A stretch of DNA of 64,000 nt, taken from the NCBI RefSeq assembly GCF_001650875.1, contig NZ_LXYI01000089.1, forward strand, positions 62,001 through 126,000. The letters run 5' to 3'. Made by a program: the position numbers and the translations under genes. This DNA comes from Sulfitobacter sp. EhC04. Lineage in GTDB: Bacteria > Pseudomonadota > Alphaproteobacteria > Rhodobacterales > Rhodobacteraceae. The notes under the pieces were generated by a model. The model saw only the letters and a program-made list of their open reading frames with translations. It was not told the origin of the DNA and made no database searches. Below, in pieces: positions 45,906-53,852 of the stretch (its first letter is position 1; each line of letters starts with the position of its first letter).

Positions 45906-46749
45906 CGCGCGGGGAGATATGCGCCGCCCTGTGGGTTTGCGGCTGTGGCTGTCCGGGGGGTGGCTGACCCTGTTGGTCGCGGGTGCGATATTCGCGCCCT
46001 GGATCGCGCCCAAGGATCCGTTGATGCAGGATCTGTTCCTGGGGCGGTTGCCGCCATTTTGGGAAAGCGGGACGGAGCCGGGCTTCTGGCTTGGCACGGA
46101 TTCCCTCGGCCGGGATGTGCTGTCACGGATGCTTTACGGTGCGCGGCTGGCGCTGGTGGTCGCGCTGGTTGCCGGCACGCTGACTTGCATCATCGGCGCG
46201 GCGCTGGGCCTGATTGCGGGATATTACCGGGGCTGGCCGGACCGGATCATCAGCCGGTTCGTGGACATCTGGATGGCCTTTCCACCGGTGCTTTTTGCCA
46301 TTCTGCTGATTGCGGTGCTGGGACCGGGGCTGTGGTCGATCATCATCGCCATTGTCGTGATTGACTGGACCCGTTTTGCCCGCGTGATCCGGGCCGAAGC
46401 AATGACCCAGGGTGCGATGGATTACGTCGCCTCCGCCCAGGTGGCGGGGCGCAAGAGGTTTGGCACCATGCTGACGGAAATCCTGCCGAATGTCCTGCCG
46501 ACCATCGTCGTGTTGCTGACCCTGGAAATGGGGATTGCCGTGATCGTCGAGGCGATCCTGTCTTTTGTGAACCTGTCGATCTCAACCGACAGTCCGACAT
46601 GGGGCGGCATGATCGCAGAAGGGCGCACATCGGTACATCAGGCCTGGTGGGTTCTGGTGTTTCCCCTGATCGCCCTGTTCCTGACGGTGCTCAGTTTCTC
46701 GCAATTGGGCGAAGGGTTGAAAGACCGCTTTGATCCGGTGCTGCGATGA
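45898..46749 (+). CDS. ABC transporter permease (DppC type)
   Basis: 283 residues. The N-terminal cytoplasmic piece, the conserved FWLGTDSLGRDVLSRMLYGAR and the EAA loop (YVASAQVAGRKRFGTML) identify DppC-like permeases. It overlaps the preceding permease by 8 bases and the next ATPase by 4 bases. Confidence 0.93.
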   Translation: MRDARGDMRRPVGLRLWLSGGWLTLLVAGAIFAPWIAPKDPLMQDLFLGRLPPFWESGTEPGFWLGTDSLGRDVLSRMLYGARLALVVALVAGTLTCIIGAALGLIAGYYRGWPDRIISRFVDIWMAFPPVLFAILLIAVLGPGLWSIIIAIVVIDWTRFARVIRAEAMTQGAMDYVASAQVAGRKRFGTMLTEILPNVLPTIVVLLTLEMGIAVIVEAILSFVNLSISTDSPTWGGMIAEGRTSVHQAWWVLVFPLIALFLTVLSFSQLGEGLKDRFDPVLR

Positions 46750-47615
46750 ACGGTTTCCTGTCGATCCGCAACCTTACGGTCCGGCTGAAGAACGGCAGCC
46801 CGATCCTGCGGTCGGTGTCGCTGGATGTCGCCGCCGGACAGGTGCATGGGTTGGTCGGTGAATCAGGAGCGGGTAAATCCATGATTGGCAAGGCCGTGTT
46901 AGGGACGCTGCCGCGCGCGTTGAGCGTGACAGGCGGTGAAATCTGGCTGGACGGCACGAACCTGATGTCCTTGTCCCCGACGGAACGGCGCAGGCGCATC
47001 GGGGCCACGGCAGCGCTGATCCCGCAGGACCCGCTGACCGCGCTGAATCCGTCGAAACGGATCGGACCGCAGATTACACGCCGATTGGTCGATATCCTGG
47101 GCTGGTCGCGGCAGGACGCGCAGGACCGCGCGCTGGAATTGCTGGGAGAGGTCCATATCCCCGACCCCGCGCGCGTGATGCGGAATTACCCGCATGAACT
47201 GTCGGGGGGCATGCGGCAGCGCATCCTGATTGCGTCGGCCTTTGCCGCAGAGCCGCGCCTGATTATTGCCGACGAGCCGACAACCGCGCTTGATGTCACT
47301 GTACAGAAACAGATCTTGCGCCTGATCGCGGATATGCAGACCCGCCACGGAACCGCGCTGCTGTTTGTGACCCATGACCTCGGCGTGGTGTCGAAAGTCT
47401 GCGATACGCTGAGTGTTCTTTATGCCGGAAAAGTGGTGGAAGACGCCCGGATGCATCGTTTCTTCATGCGCCCGATCCATCCCTATTCGGCGGCCTTGCT
47501 GGCCGCGACGCCAACCTATACCGATCCGACAGGCAGCCTGACCCCCGTGTCACAGGCTGTCATCGACGGGGTGGAGGCCGAAGTGGCCCAGCATGACGCG
47601 AGGCGTGCGCAATGA
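46746..47615 (+). CDS. ABC transporter ATP-binding protein (DppD type)
   Basis: 289 residues. Walker A GESGAGKSM, signature LSGGMRQR, Walker B LIIADEPTTALD and the switch VTHDLGVV. The C-terminal oligopeptide-transporter tail (MRPIHPYSAALLAATP) is present. It overlaps both neighbours by 4 bases, so the ABC operon is translationally coupled. Confidence 0.94.
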   Translation: MNGFLSIRNLTVRLKNGSPILRSVSLDVAAGQVHGLVGESGAGKSMIGKAVLGTLPRALSVTGGEIWLDGTNLMSLSPTERRRRIGATAALIPQDPLTALNPSKRIGPQITRRLVDILGWSRQDAQDRALELLGEVHIPDPARVMRNYPHELSGGMRQRILIASAFAAEPRLIIADEPTTALDVTVQKQILRLIADMQTRHGTALLFVTHDLGVVSKVCDTLSVLYAGKVVEDARMHRFFMRPIHPYSAALLAATPTYTDPTGSLTPVSQAVIDGVEAEVAQHDARRAQ

Positions 47616-48406
47616 TGTACCAGATCAAGGATCTGCATCTGTCCCTGCCGGACATGACCCGAAAGCCCTTGTTAGGGCCTGCACCGCGTATCGAGATCCT
47701 GAAAGGGCTGACATTCGACGTGCCCGAGGGGGCCGTGGTGGGCATTGTCGGCGGGTCCGGTTCTGGCAAGTCGACCCTGGGCCGCGCCATGCTGCGGTTG
47801 TTGGAACCGACCGGCGGCGAAATCGTCTTTGACGGACAGACCATCACACATCTGAGCGAGAATGCCCTGCGGCCCCTGCGTCGCCGCTTCCAGATGATTT
47901 TCCAGGACCCGATGTCATCGCTGAACCCGCGCCGCCGGGTGGGCGGGATCATCGCGGGGCCCTTGCGCCTGCACGGGTTCGAAGGGGTTTCAGCCCGCGT
48001 GGATGAAGCATTGGATATGGTGGGCCTGCCGCGCCACTTTTCCCGCCGTTTTCCGCATGAATTGTCAGGTGGACAGCGCCAGCGCGTGGGGATCGCGCGG
48101 GCCATTGCGCTGCGGCCCGATTTCATCCTGGCCGATGAAATCGTCTCGGGCCTTGATGTGTCGTCGCAGGCGCAGGTTCTGAACCTGCTTGGGGAACTCG
48201 TGCGTGAGCTGGGCCTGACGCTGGCCTTCATCAGTCACGACCTGTCCGTCATCCGGCGCCTGTGCAGCCGGGTGGTCGTCCTGCACCAGGGTGTTATCGT
48301 CGAACAGGCAGATACAGCGACGTTGTTCGATGCACCCAAAGCGCGTTATACGCAGGAACTATTGCAGGCCATCCCCTTGCCAGACCCTTTCCAGAAATGG
48401 TTGTGA
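47612..48406 (+). CDS. ABC transporter ATP-binding protein (DppF type)
   Basis: 264 residues. Walker A GGSGSGKSTLGR, signature LSGGQRQRVG, Walker B FILADEIVSGLDVS and switch ISHDLSVI. The Walker B region reads DEIVSGLD where DEPxSALD is commoner. The ATG is at 47612 (an adjacent ATG at 47615 is possible). It pairs with the preceding ATPase in the five-gene uptake system. Confidence 0.93.
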   Translation: MMYQIKDLHLSLPDMTRKPLLGPAPRIEILKGLTFDVPEGAVVGIVGGSGSGKSTLGRAMLRLLEPTGGEIVFDGQTITHLSENALRPLRRRFQMIFQDPMSSLNPRRRVGGIIAGPLRLHGFEGVSARVDEALDMVGLPRHFSRRFPHELSGGQRQRVGIARAIALRPDFILADEIVSGLDVSSQAQVLNLLGELVRELGLTLAFISHDLSVIRRLCSRVVVLHQGVIVEQADTATLFDAPKARYTQELLQAIPLPDPFQKWL

Positions 48407-48448
48407 TCATGCCAGCTTTCCCCCTTTTTCCCTTTATAGAGACTGAAT

Positions 48449-49567
48449 ATGACCACTGATCCCGCTTATTTCCTGTATCATTCGATCGGACAATATCCGG
48501 GCAAGGCAGAGGAGATGGCCGCTGCGCTGAAGGGCTTTGCCCAGGACTGGGGCCGTCATGACGATGCGCAATGGCCCAAGGTGCTGACCGCACGCGCCGA
48601 ATTTCTGGACCTTTGGCGCAATCTGATAGCCGCGCCGGAGGATACGCTGACCTCGGCCGAGAATGTGACAACCGCGCTGTTTTCGGTTCTGGGTGGTTTG
48701 CCCGGTGAATGCCTGCGGGGCAGGCGGGTTCTGGTTGGGGCGGATTGCTTTCCATCGCTGCATTTCCTGCTGAACGGGATGGCGGAGCGTTTGGGATATA
48801 CGCTTGAAACCGTGCCGATCCGGCAAGGCGAATTTTGGGTCAGGGACGAGGATATGATCGCATCCTGGGGGCCTGACGTTGGGCTGGCGCTGCTGACATT
48901 CGTCACCTCAACGGCGTCGCACCGCTGCGATCTTGCGGCGCTCAGCGCCCATGGCGCGCGCATGGGCACCGTCGTCGGGGTCGATCTGACGCAGGGCATT
49001 GGCATACTGCCCTTTTCGCTGGCTGAAACGCCGGTTGATTTTGTGGTTTCGACCTCTCTCAAATGGCTGTGTGGCACGCCGGGTGCCGGTATCATCCAGA
49101 TGCACAAGGATCTGATCGCCCGGTGCCAACCGGAGTTGCGCGGCTGGTTTTCTCAGGACAATCCGTTTTCCTGGGATCTTGACGGGTTTGAATATGCGCC
49201 CGACGCGCGGCGGTTTGAACATGGGACACCTTCGGTGATGGCCTGCGTCGGGTCGGTGCCGGCGCTGAAATGGCACGCCGGTCAAGCCGGATTGCTGGAT
49301 CACAACCGCATCTTGACGCGGCAGGTGATCGCATGCGCGAAAGAGGCGGGACTGCCCCTTGCCAGCCCGGAAAACGAGAACCGCAGGGGTGGCTCGGTGA
49401 TGTTGCAATTGCCCGGTGAAAGTGATCCTGTTGGGATTGTAGACGGGCTGCGTGCCAAGTCTGTCCATGTTGACGCCAGAGGACGGATATTGCGCATTTC
49501 ACCCGGAACAGTGACTGACGACACCCATGTCATGCGCCTGTTCGAAGGCTTGGCAGCGTTGATCTGA
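48449..49567 (+). CDS. class V PLP-dependent enzyme, kynureninase-like
   Basis: 372 residues of fold-type I, class V type. The PLP lysine lies in VVSTSLKWLCGTPGAG, with DLTQGIG as the Asp that contacts the pyridine nitrogen; the layout resembles kynureninase. Kynureninase proper is around 400-420 residues, so this is somewhat shorter. It follows the ATPase by 42 bases in the same orientation. With an isatin-hydrolase/kynurenine-formamidase-like enzyme in the other arm, a role in indole or kynurenine-type catabolism is plausible but unproven; selenocysteine lyase-like activity is another option. Confidence 0.72.
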   Translation: MTTDPAYFLYHSIGQYPGKAEEMAAALKGFAQDWGRHDDAQWPKVLTARAEFLDLWRNLIAAPEDTLTSAENVTTALFSVLGGLPGECLRGRRVLVGADCFPSLHFLLNGMAERLGYTLETVPIRQGEFWVRDEDMIASWGPDVGLALLTFVTSTASHRCDLAALSAHGARMGTVVGVDLTQGIGILPFSLAETPVDFVVSTSLKWLCGTPGAGIIQMHKDLIARCQPELRGWFSQDNPFSWDLDGFEYAPDARRFEHGTPSVMACVGSVPALKWHAGQAGLLDHNRILTRQVIACAKEAGLPLASPENENRRGGSVMLQLPGESDPVGIVDGLRAKSVHVDARGRILRISPGTVTDDTHVMRLFEGLAALI

Positions 49568-49582
49568 GACAGGGATGTGCCG

Positions 49583-50278
49583 ATGCGTATCGCGATGTGG
49601 TCCGGGCCGCGCAATCTGAGCACGGCAATGATGTACAGCTTTGGCGCAAGGGCCGATTTCACCGTCATGGACGAGCCGTTTTATGCGGCTTACCTGATCC
49701 GGTCCGAATTGGACCACCCGATGCGGGACGAGATCATCGCCAACCACGAAAGAGATCCTGAAAAGGTATCGGTGGCCTGTTCCCAGGACGGATCGCCGCA
49801 TCGTTACATGAAACACATGCCGCATCACATGTTGCCGGGGATGCCGATGGGTTGGGCCGAGGGATGCGTGCACGTCCACCTACTGCGCCATCCGGCGCGG
49901 GTGATCGCAAGCTATGCCGCCAAACGCGAGGCCCCGACGCTGGAAGACATCGGATTTGCCCAACAGGCGCGTCTTTACGACAGGATCGGCGGATTTGTGA
50001 TCGACAGCACCGATATTCGTGCCAATCCGGAGAAGGCGCTGCGCGGTCTCTGTGCTGCCATTGATCTGCCGTTTGATCCTGCAATGTTGGAATGGCCAGC
50101 AGGACCACGGGCAGAGGACGGTGTTTGGGCCAGTCATTGGTACGGCGCAGTGCATCAGAGTACAGGATTTGCCGGGGCAGAGGGGCCGCTGCCGGATCTG
50201 GACCCGGCCAGTGCCGCATTGGCCGAACAAGCCATGCCGCATTATGAAAAATTGTGGGAGCAGAGGCTCGGAAGATAA
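49583..50278 (+). CDS. sulfotransferase-family-like P-loop protein
   Basis: About 231 residues. The N-terminus IAMWSGPRNLSTAMMYSFG matches the nucleotide-binding loop of small bacterial sulfotransferase-like proteins. The stretch HLLRHPARVIASYAAKRE resembles the RxPxxxxxS region of sulfotransferases. ATG 49583 follows AGGGATGTGCCG. It is the last gene of the rightward arm. A donor nucleotide and acceptor cannot be inferred. Its link to the uptake locus is by position only (15 bp after the class V enzyme). Confidence 0.7.
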   Translation: MRIAMWSGPRNLSTAMMYSFGARADFTVMDEPFYAAYLIRSELDHPMRDEIIANHERDPEKVSVACSQDGSPHRYMKHMPHHMLPGMPMGWAEGCVHVHLLRHPARVIASYAAKREAPTLEDIGFAQQARLYDRIGGFVIDSTDIRANPEKALRGLCAAIDLPFDPAMLEWPAGPRAEDGVWASHWYGAVHQSTGFAGAEGPLPDLDPASAALAEQAMPHYEKLWEQRLGR

Positions 50279-50348
50279 AATCCAAATTCTTTGAAACTTA
50301 ATTCTCTCCCCTTGCGTGAGTGCTGCATCACCAAAAAGGGAGATACCG

Positions 50349-50762
50349 ATGAAGTACGTAACTAGTTCAATTATCGCGCTGACGTTGAGCGCCGGCGTTG
50401 CCTTCGCTGCGGCACATGCAACTCCAATGGTCGAAGCTGCTGACCAGGATGTGTCCAACGGCGTCGTCAGCGCCGAAAAGGTTGTCGCGGGTGAAAATGG
50501 CTGGCTGGTTGTGCACCGCACCGATGCCGACATGAAACCCGGCCCCGTCGTGGGCTATGCGCCGCTGCGCAGTGGCGAAAACATGGATGTTGCGGCAATC
50601 CTGCAGGAAGAAGTGAAATCCGGCGAGATGCTGATGCTCATGGTTCACGCCGAACAGGGCGGCATGAAAACCGGCGTATTCGAATATACGCTGGGTGCCA
50701 CCGAAGACGGCCCGATCAAGCCGGATGGCAATCTGGTGATGAAGGTCGTGACGGCCAAGTAA
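50349..50762 (+). CDS. exported DUF7282-like protein
   Basis: 137 residues with a Sec signal (MKYVTSSIIALTLSAGVAFA, then AAHA). The mature part is a single beta-rich domain (DVSNGVVSAEKVVAGENGWL, then VVHRTDADMKPGPVVGYAPL) that resembles the DUF7282 family. AGGGAGATACC precedes ATG 50349. It is probably periplasmic. It was originally convergent with argG before the transposon inserted, and a palindromic repeat and a terminator lie directly downstream. Confidence 0.75.
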   Translation: MKYVTSSIIALTLSAGVAFAAAHATPMVEAADQDVSNGVVSAEKVVAGENGWLVVHRTDADMKPGPVVGYAPLRSGENMDVAAILQEEVKSGEMLMLMVHAEQGGMKTGVFEYTLGATEDGPIKPDGNLVMKVVTAK

Positions 50763-50772
50763 TACCGCTCAC

Positions 50773-50877
50773 CTACAGCGTCCCGCCTTTAACCTGATAC
50801 ACTCCGTATCGCCGATGTCCCGAGAGCGCGAAGCGCGGCAGGGTATCGGCGATACAAGTTTAAGGCGGGACGTTTTA
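50773..50877. repeat. palindromic intergenic repeat, copy B (105 bp)
   Basis: Nearly identical to copy A (three differences counted). The right outer arm here (GTTTAAGGCGGGACG) pairs better with the left arm CGTCCCGCC than in copy A. It lies 11 bp after the DUF7282 gene stop and before a strong terminator. Confidence 0.88.
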
Positions 50878-50900
50878 ACGAATTTTTTTGACGAGTGACC

Positions 50901-50929
50901 GGCCCGGATCGCAAGATCCGGGCCTTTTT
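50901..50929 (+). terminator. rho-independent terminator of the DUF7282 gene
   Basis: Perfect 10-bp stem GGCCCGGATC / GATCCGGGCC with a GCAA tetraloop followed by TTTTT. It closes the transcript that runs through the palindromic repeat. Confidence 0.85.
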
Positions 50930-50946
50930 CGTTTCTGGCGATGGCG

Positions 50947-50965
50947 TTGGGGGCGCTGCCCCCAA
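50947..50965. repeat. host intergenic hairpin preceding the transposon
   Basis: TTGGGGGCGCTGCCCCCAA, an 8-bp stem with a 3-base loop, followed by ACCCCCGGG. I associate this arrangement with gene ends in Rhodobacteraceae. The transposon inserted 9 bp beyond it. Confidence 0.65.
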
Positions 50966-50974
50966 ACCCCCGGG

Positions 50975-50982
50975 AATATTTA
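50975..50982. repeat. left target-site duplication
   Basis: AATATTTA, duplicated exactly at 54283-54290, immediately outside the inverted repeats. Eight bases is the duplication length known for the IS1595 family. Confidence 0.88.
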
Positions 50983-51006
50983 CGGCCTTATGTATCAAAC
51001 GCACCA
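50983..51006. repeat. left terminal inverted repeat of the transposon
   Basis: 24 bp beginning CGGCCTTATGTATCAAACGC and matching the reverse complement of 54259-54282 at every position. The match stops exactly at base 25. Confidence 0.92.
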
Positions 51007-51064
51007 TATCAGTGCGAAGTAATTGGAGTTGAGAAATGACTCCACAAAAACACAAGTGTCCTGC

Positions 51065-51790
51065 ATGCTCATTCACATGTGGAAACCTAAACTTAAGACA
51101 TGGGCTGACAAGTTCTTTTGGGCCGTTGTGGGCCTTGCTAGTATATCTTGTATATCCCTCATCGCTAGAATTGCATGGGTTATTACAGGGATCAACATCG
51201 AGCGTTGGGCAGAGTCCCAGGGCATTGATGATACTCTTGCAGAAGCGTGGCCACAGCTAATGGCTTGGTTTGTAGAAAACAGCGTCTGGCTGTCTGTTAG
51301 CACATCTTTCCTCATCGGTGCCGCGCTAGCGCTTTTTATATATCGACGGCTTGTACCAATGGACCGCCTTAATCTCCGACAGCCAGAAGAGATAAGGAAA
51401 ATAGGAAGTGCTAGCGCGTTGCTGGCGCAAGACATGTTGCGTTTCCTTGAGAGGAGGGCGATTGAAAACACACATAGAAGGGAAGAAGAGAGAAAATCAG
51501 CCAAAAAATCAGGGATGAGAGATACGTGGGAAGCTGACAGAGATTTTGAATCTGTGACCAGCTCGCAATTCTTCTCACAATTCGGCCCCCAAACACTGCG
51601 TATCTTAGCGGTTTTGGATCAATCAGGCATTAAACTTCCGCATCACATTCTTTCGATGGGACGCTACGCACGCCCAGAAGGGATTGTTCAAGTTTTGGCA
51701 GTATTCGGCGAGTACTTGAAAAACGGTGAACTGGAGGAGGCCATAGCCCTGTCACATGACAGAAACTTTATGTGGCAAATACAGCATTAG
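51065..51790 (+). CDS. hypothetical membrane protein (transposon passenger)
   Basis: No family recognised. About 241 residues from ATG 51065, or 255 from TTG 51023. Two hydrophobic segments (about residues 14-36, KFFWAVVGLASISCISLI, and 69-90, VWLSVSTSFLIGAALALFIY) flank a short loop. A charged region rich in E, R and K follows (RREEERKSAKKSG). The C-terminal part is polar with possible winged-helix look (TLRILAVLDQSGIKLPHHIL). Base use is AT-richer than the host. A GGAG site serves ATG 51036 in another frame, so the true start is uncertain. It ends convergent with the HTH gene by a 4-base overlap. Confidence 0.6.
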   Translation: MLIHMWKPKLKTWADKFFWAVVGLASISCISLIARIAWVITGINIERWAESQGIDDTLAEAWPQLMAWFVENSVWLSVSTSFLIGAALALFIYRRLVPMDRLNLRQPEEIRKIGSASALLAQDMLRFLERRAIENTHRREEERKSAKKSGMRDTWEADRDFESVTSSQFFSQFGPQTLRILAVLDQSGIKLPHHILSMGRYARPEGIVQVLAVFGEYLKNGELEEAIALSHDRNFMWQIQH

Positions 51791-51993
51791 ATATGCAGCT
51801 GACTTACCCCTATTTTTGACAGGCAATGAAAAAGAAAAGCTGCGCTGAACTTTCCTCGTGACAGCTTGTTGCGCACATTTGGCTCTTTATCTCCAATCAT
51901 TTCGGCAAGTTGGGCGTAAGTCACACCTTGCCGCTTTAGTTCAGCCTTCAAGATATTGGCCGCTTTGGCTTCCCAGTCGCTTTGGCTTGGCAT
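51787..51993 (-). CDS. DUF6471-type small helix-turn-helix protein (transposon passenger)
   Basis: 68 residues. The sequence ILKAELKRQGVTYAQLAEMI, followed by NVRNKLSRGKFSAAF, is an XRE-like helix-turn-helix and resembles DUF6471 proteins. ATG 51993 is preceded on its strand by GGAGTGACGAC. It diverges from the transposase with a 105-bp gap containing the palindrome TGTGATATAGGTAATCACA, which it may bind. Possible role as transposition regulator is inference. Confidence 0.75.
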   Translation of the reverse strand: MPSQSDWEAKAANILKAELKRQGVTYAQLAEMIGDKEPNVRNKLSRGKFSAAFLFHCLSKIGVSQLHI

Positions 51994-52070
51994 GTCGTCA
52001 CTCCATAGATGATAAAAGCATCATATATGTGATATTTGCCATTGTAAACGGGATCTATACGTACTATATT

Positions 52071-52089
52071 TGTGATATAGGTAATCACA
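52071..52089. promoter_or_regulatory. candidate operator before the transposase gene
   Basis: TGTGATATAGGTAATCACA, inverted repeat of 6-bp arms TGTGAT / ATCACA with a 7-base spacer. It ends 9 bases before the transposase ATG. A second TGTGATAT half-site lies at 52028-52035. It occupies the divergent HTH-transposase region, so binding by the HTH protein would switch transposase transcription off. Confidence 0.5.
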
Positions 52090-52098
52090 GAGAGTACA

Positions 52099-53061
52099 AT
52101 GGCCCAGCATTTCCTTCTTTCGGCAGGATCACGCACACTTAGCCTTCGCAGCATCTACAAAGCGGGCGAAGATGCGGCGTATCAGACGTTTTGCGAAATG
52201 CGCTGGCCTGAGACAGATGGCGAAGCGGTTTGCCCGTGCTGCGGCTTTGATGAGGCGTACAAGATCACCACGCGGCGCAAGTTCAAGTGCAAGGCCTGTC
52301 ACCACCAGTTCAGCGTCACCAGCGGCACTATCTTCGCCAGCCGCAAGATGGACTTCGTGGACCTGCTGGCCGCGATCTGCATCATCGTGAACGCCTCCAA
52401 GGGTGTGAGCATGGTGCAGCTTTCCCGAGATCTGGACTGTCAGTACAAGACAGCCTTCGTGCTGGCTCACAAGCTGCGCGAAGCAATGGCGATGGAAGTC
52501 CACACTGGCGAAGTGCTGGAAGGACACGTTGAGATTGATGGCGCATACTTCGGCGGTCATATCCGCCCTGAGAACGCCAAGGCAGACCGCAAGGACCGCC
52601 GCTTGAAAGAACACCAGACAGGAAAGCGCCGCGTTGTTATCGTGATGCGTGAGCGCGCTGGCCGGACCCTGCCAACAGTTGCCATGAACGAAGGCGAAGG
52701 CGTTGCGCTGGCGCAAGAGAATGTCAGCCGCACGGCCACCATGTCAGCAGACGAGGCAAGCCATTGGGATATGCTCCACGCTGGCTGGAATGTTGACCGC
52801 GTAAACCACTCCGAGATTTACAGCGACCACGGCAAGCACACCAACATGGCGGAAAGCTTCTTTAGCCGCCTGCGCCGCATGGTCGAGGGCCAGCACCACC
52901 ACGTTAGCCCCCAGTACCTGCATCAGTACGCAAACCACGCTGCATGGCTGGAAGACAACCGCCGCACCGACAACGGTACGTTGGCGCAGATCGTGGTCAG
53001 CAACGCGATGGGCGCACCCGTGAGTCGGAACTGGAAGGGCTACTGGCAGCGGGCGGCTTAA
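52099..53061 (+). CDS. IS1595-family transposase (ISXO2-like)
   Basis: 320 residues. The N-terminal zinc-binding region is CPCCGF and CKACHHQF. The DDE-type (DDN/H) domain follows: EIDGAYFGGH holds the first acidic residue, IYSDHGKHTNMAESFFSRLR the later catalytic region. GKRRVVIVMRERAGRT is typical of ISXO2-like transposases. Full length with no frameshift or stop, so the element may be active. It would mobilise the 3,300-bp unit between the terminal repeats. Confidence 0.9.
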   Translation: MAQHFLLSAGSRTLSLRSIYKAGEDAAYQTFCEMRWPETDGEAVCPCCGFDEAYKITTRRKFKCKACHHQFSVTSGTIFASRKMDFVDLLAAICIIVNASKGVSMVQLSRDLDCQYKTAFVLAHKLREAMAMEVHTGEVLEGHVEIDGAYFGGHIRPENAKADRKDRRLKEHQTGKRRVVIVMRERAGRTLPTVAMNEGEGVALAQENVSRTATMSADEASHWDMLHAGWNVDRVNHSEIYSDHGKHTNMAESFFSRLRRMVEGQHHHVSPQYLHQYANHAAWLEDNRRTDNGTLAQIVVSNAMGAPVSRNWKGYWQRAA

Positions 53062-53238
53062 AAGCTGTTTGCACAAAATAGTGCGCATCTATAAGACGAG
53101 AATCGGAACACAAACGTAGTACGCGGCGTTAGTACAACATCAAGGGACTAATGCGACGTTGGGACACAAAATAGTCAGAATCATTGCTATTTTGTGCAAC
53201 GTGCGCATATCCTGATTGAACCTAATGTGGAGAATATA
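53062..53238. other. 177-bp gap in the transposon with repeated CACAAAATAG arms
   Basis: TGCACAAAATAG at 53070-53081, then a hairpin CACAAAATAG (53165-53174) with 12-base loop and CTATTTTGTG (53187-53196). GTGCGCAT follows both the first copy and the hairpin (53081 and 53201). No gene is recognised here. The hairpin may be a terminator for the transposase, or a regulatory site for the small gene at 53239. Confidence 0.55.
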
Positions 53239-53424
53239 ATGGCATATAGAGCGAAACAGCCCGCGCCGAACGGTAGCAAAGTGCAGTTTCCGCCTGAAGC
53301 CTGCGGCGATTTTGACGTGGTTGCGGTCGAAAAGATCGAAGCATGGCGGAATAAGCTGAACGAGCGCTTTGGCATCGGCCAAGGCAAATTGAGAGTTGTG
53401 CAAGAGGTGGTATGTAACGATTGA
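53239..53424 (+). CDS. small protein of unknown function (transposon passenger, possible antitoxin position)
   Basis: 61 residues from ATG 53239, preceded by GTGGAGAATATA. No family recognised. The sequence is polar with a proline-rich start (AYRAKQPAPNGSKVQFPPEA) and a helical middle (VEKIEAWRNKLNERFG). Its stop overlaps the TTG start of the next gene (TTGA), so the two are translated together. Position before a PemK/MazF-like gene makes an antitoxin role possible, but nothing in the sequence proves it. Confidence 0.5.
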   Translation: MAYRAKQPAPNGSKVQFPPEACGDFDVVAVEKIEAWRNKLNERFGIGQGKLRVVQEVVCND

Positions 53425-53852
53425 TCGTGTCTGCGAATTGGGAAAAGCACCCACCAGCAATCTACTCTTTAGTAACAGGATTTTTTCCGGAGACGTCGCC
53501 CAAAGACACTTGGGCAACAAACCCTAGGCCGTTGCTGGTATGCGGTACCGCATCAAACGACGAGGGTATGCACTTTTGTCGGATTGCGTACGGCACGACA
53601 AAGCATCTTGATAAAGCCCACGACGATGACTTTGTCGTGGGCAACTTATCTATGCTCAACCGCCTCGGCCTGAAGAATCCAACCCGGTTCGTTATCAATT
53701 CAGGCGCACAGATGGTCATTATGCCTTGGATATCGGAGTTTTTTCAGCCTTGGGAAGGTTACGATAGTCCTGTTCTGTGTGTGTTGCCTGACGACATACA
53801 GAGGTTTGCTGGCTTCGTCATGAGCAGACTAGATGATCTGCCTCAGTTCTAA
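53421..53852 (+). CDS. PemK/MazF-like protein (transposon passenger)
   Basis: 143 residues from a TTG start at 53421. The pattern LLVCGTASNDEGMHFCRIAY, then GTTKHLDKAHDDDFVV, then LGLKNPTRFVINSGAQ and IMPWISEFF, resembles the longer PemK/MazF-like proteins of alphaproteobacteria, which often have an AYGTS...GEF...TKFDL...LPW layout. If correct it would be an mRNA interferase toxin. The gene overlaps the small upstream gene and ends convergent with the HTH-like gene by 4 bases. Confidence 0.45.
   Translation: MIVSANWEKHPPAIYSLVTGFFPETSPKDTWATNPRPLLVCGTASNDEGMHFCRIAYGTTKHLDKAHDDDFVVGNLSMLNRLGLKNPTRFVINSGAQMVIMPWISEFFQPWEGYDSPVLCVLPDDIQRFAGFVMSRLDDLPQF

Noticed and set aside
53070-53210. Possible XerC/XerD dif-like site (GTGCGCAT repeats)
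   Set aside because: The second arm expected of dif (TTATGTTAA-type) is missing, so the match is too partial.
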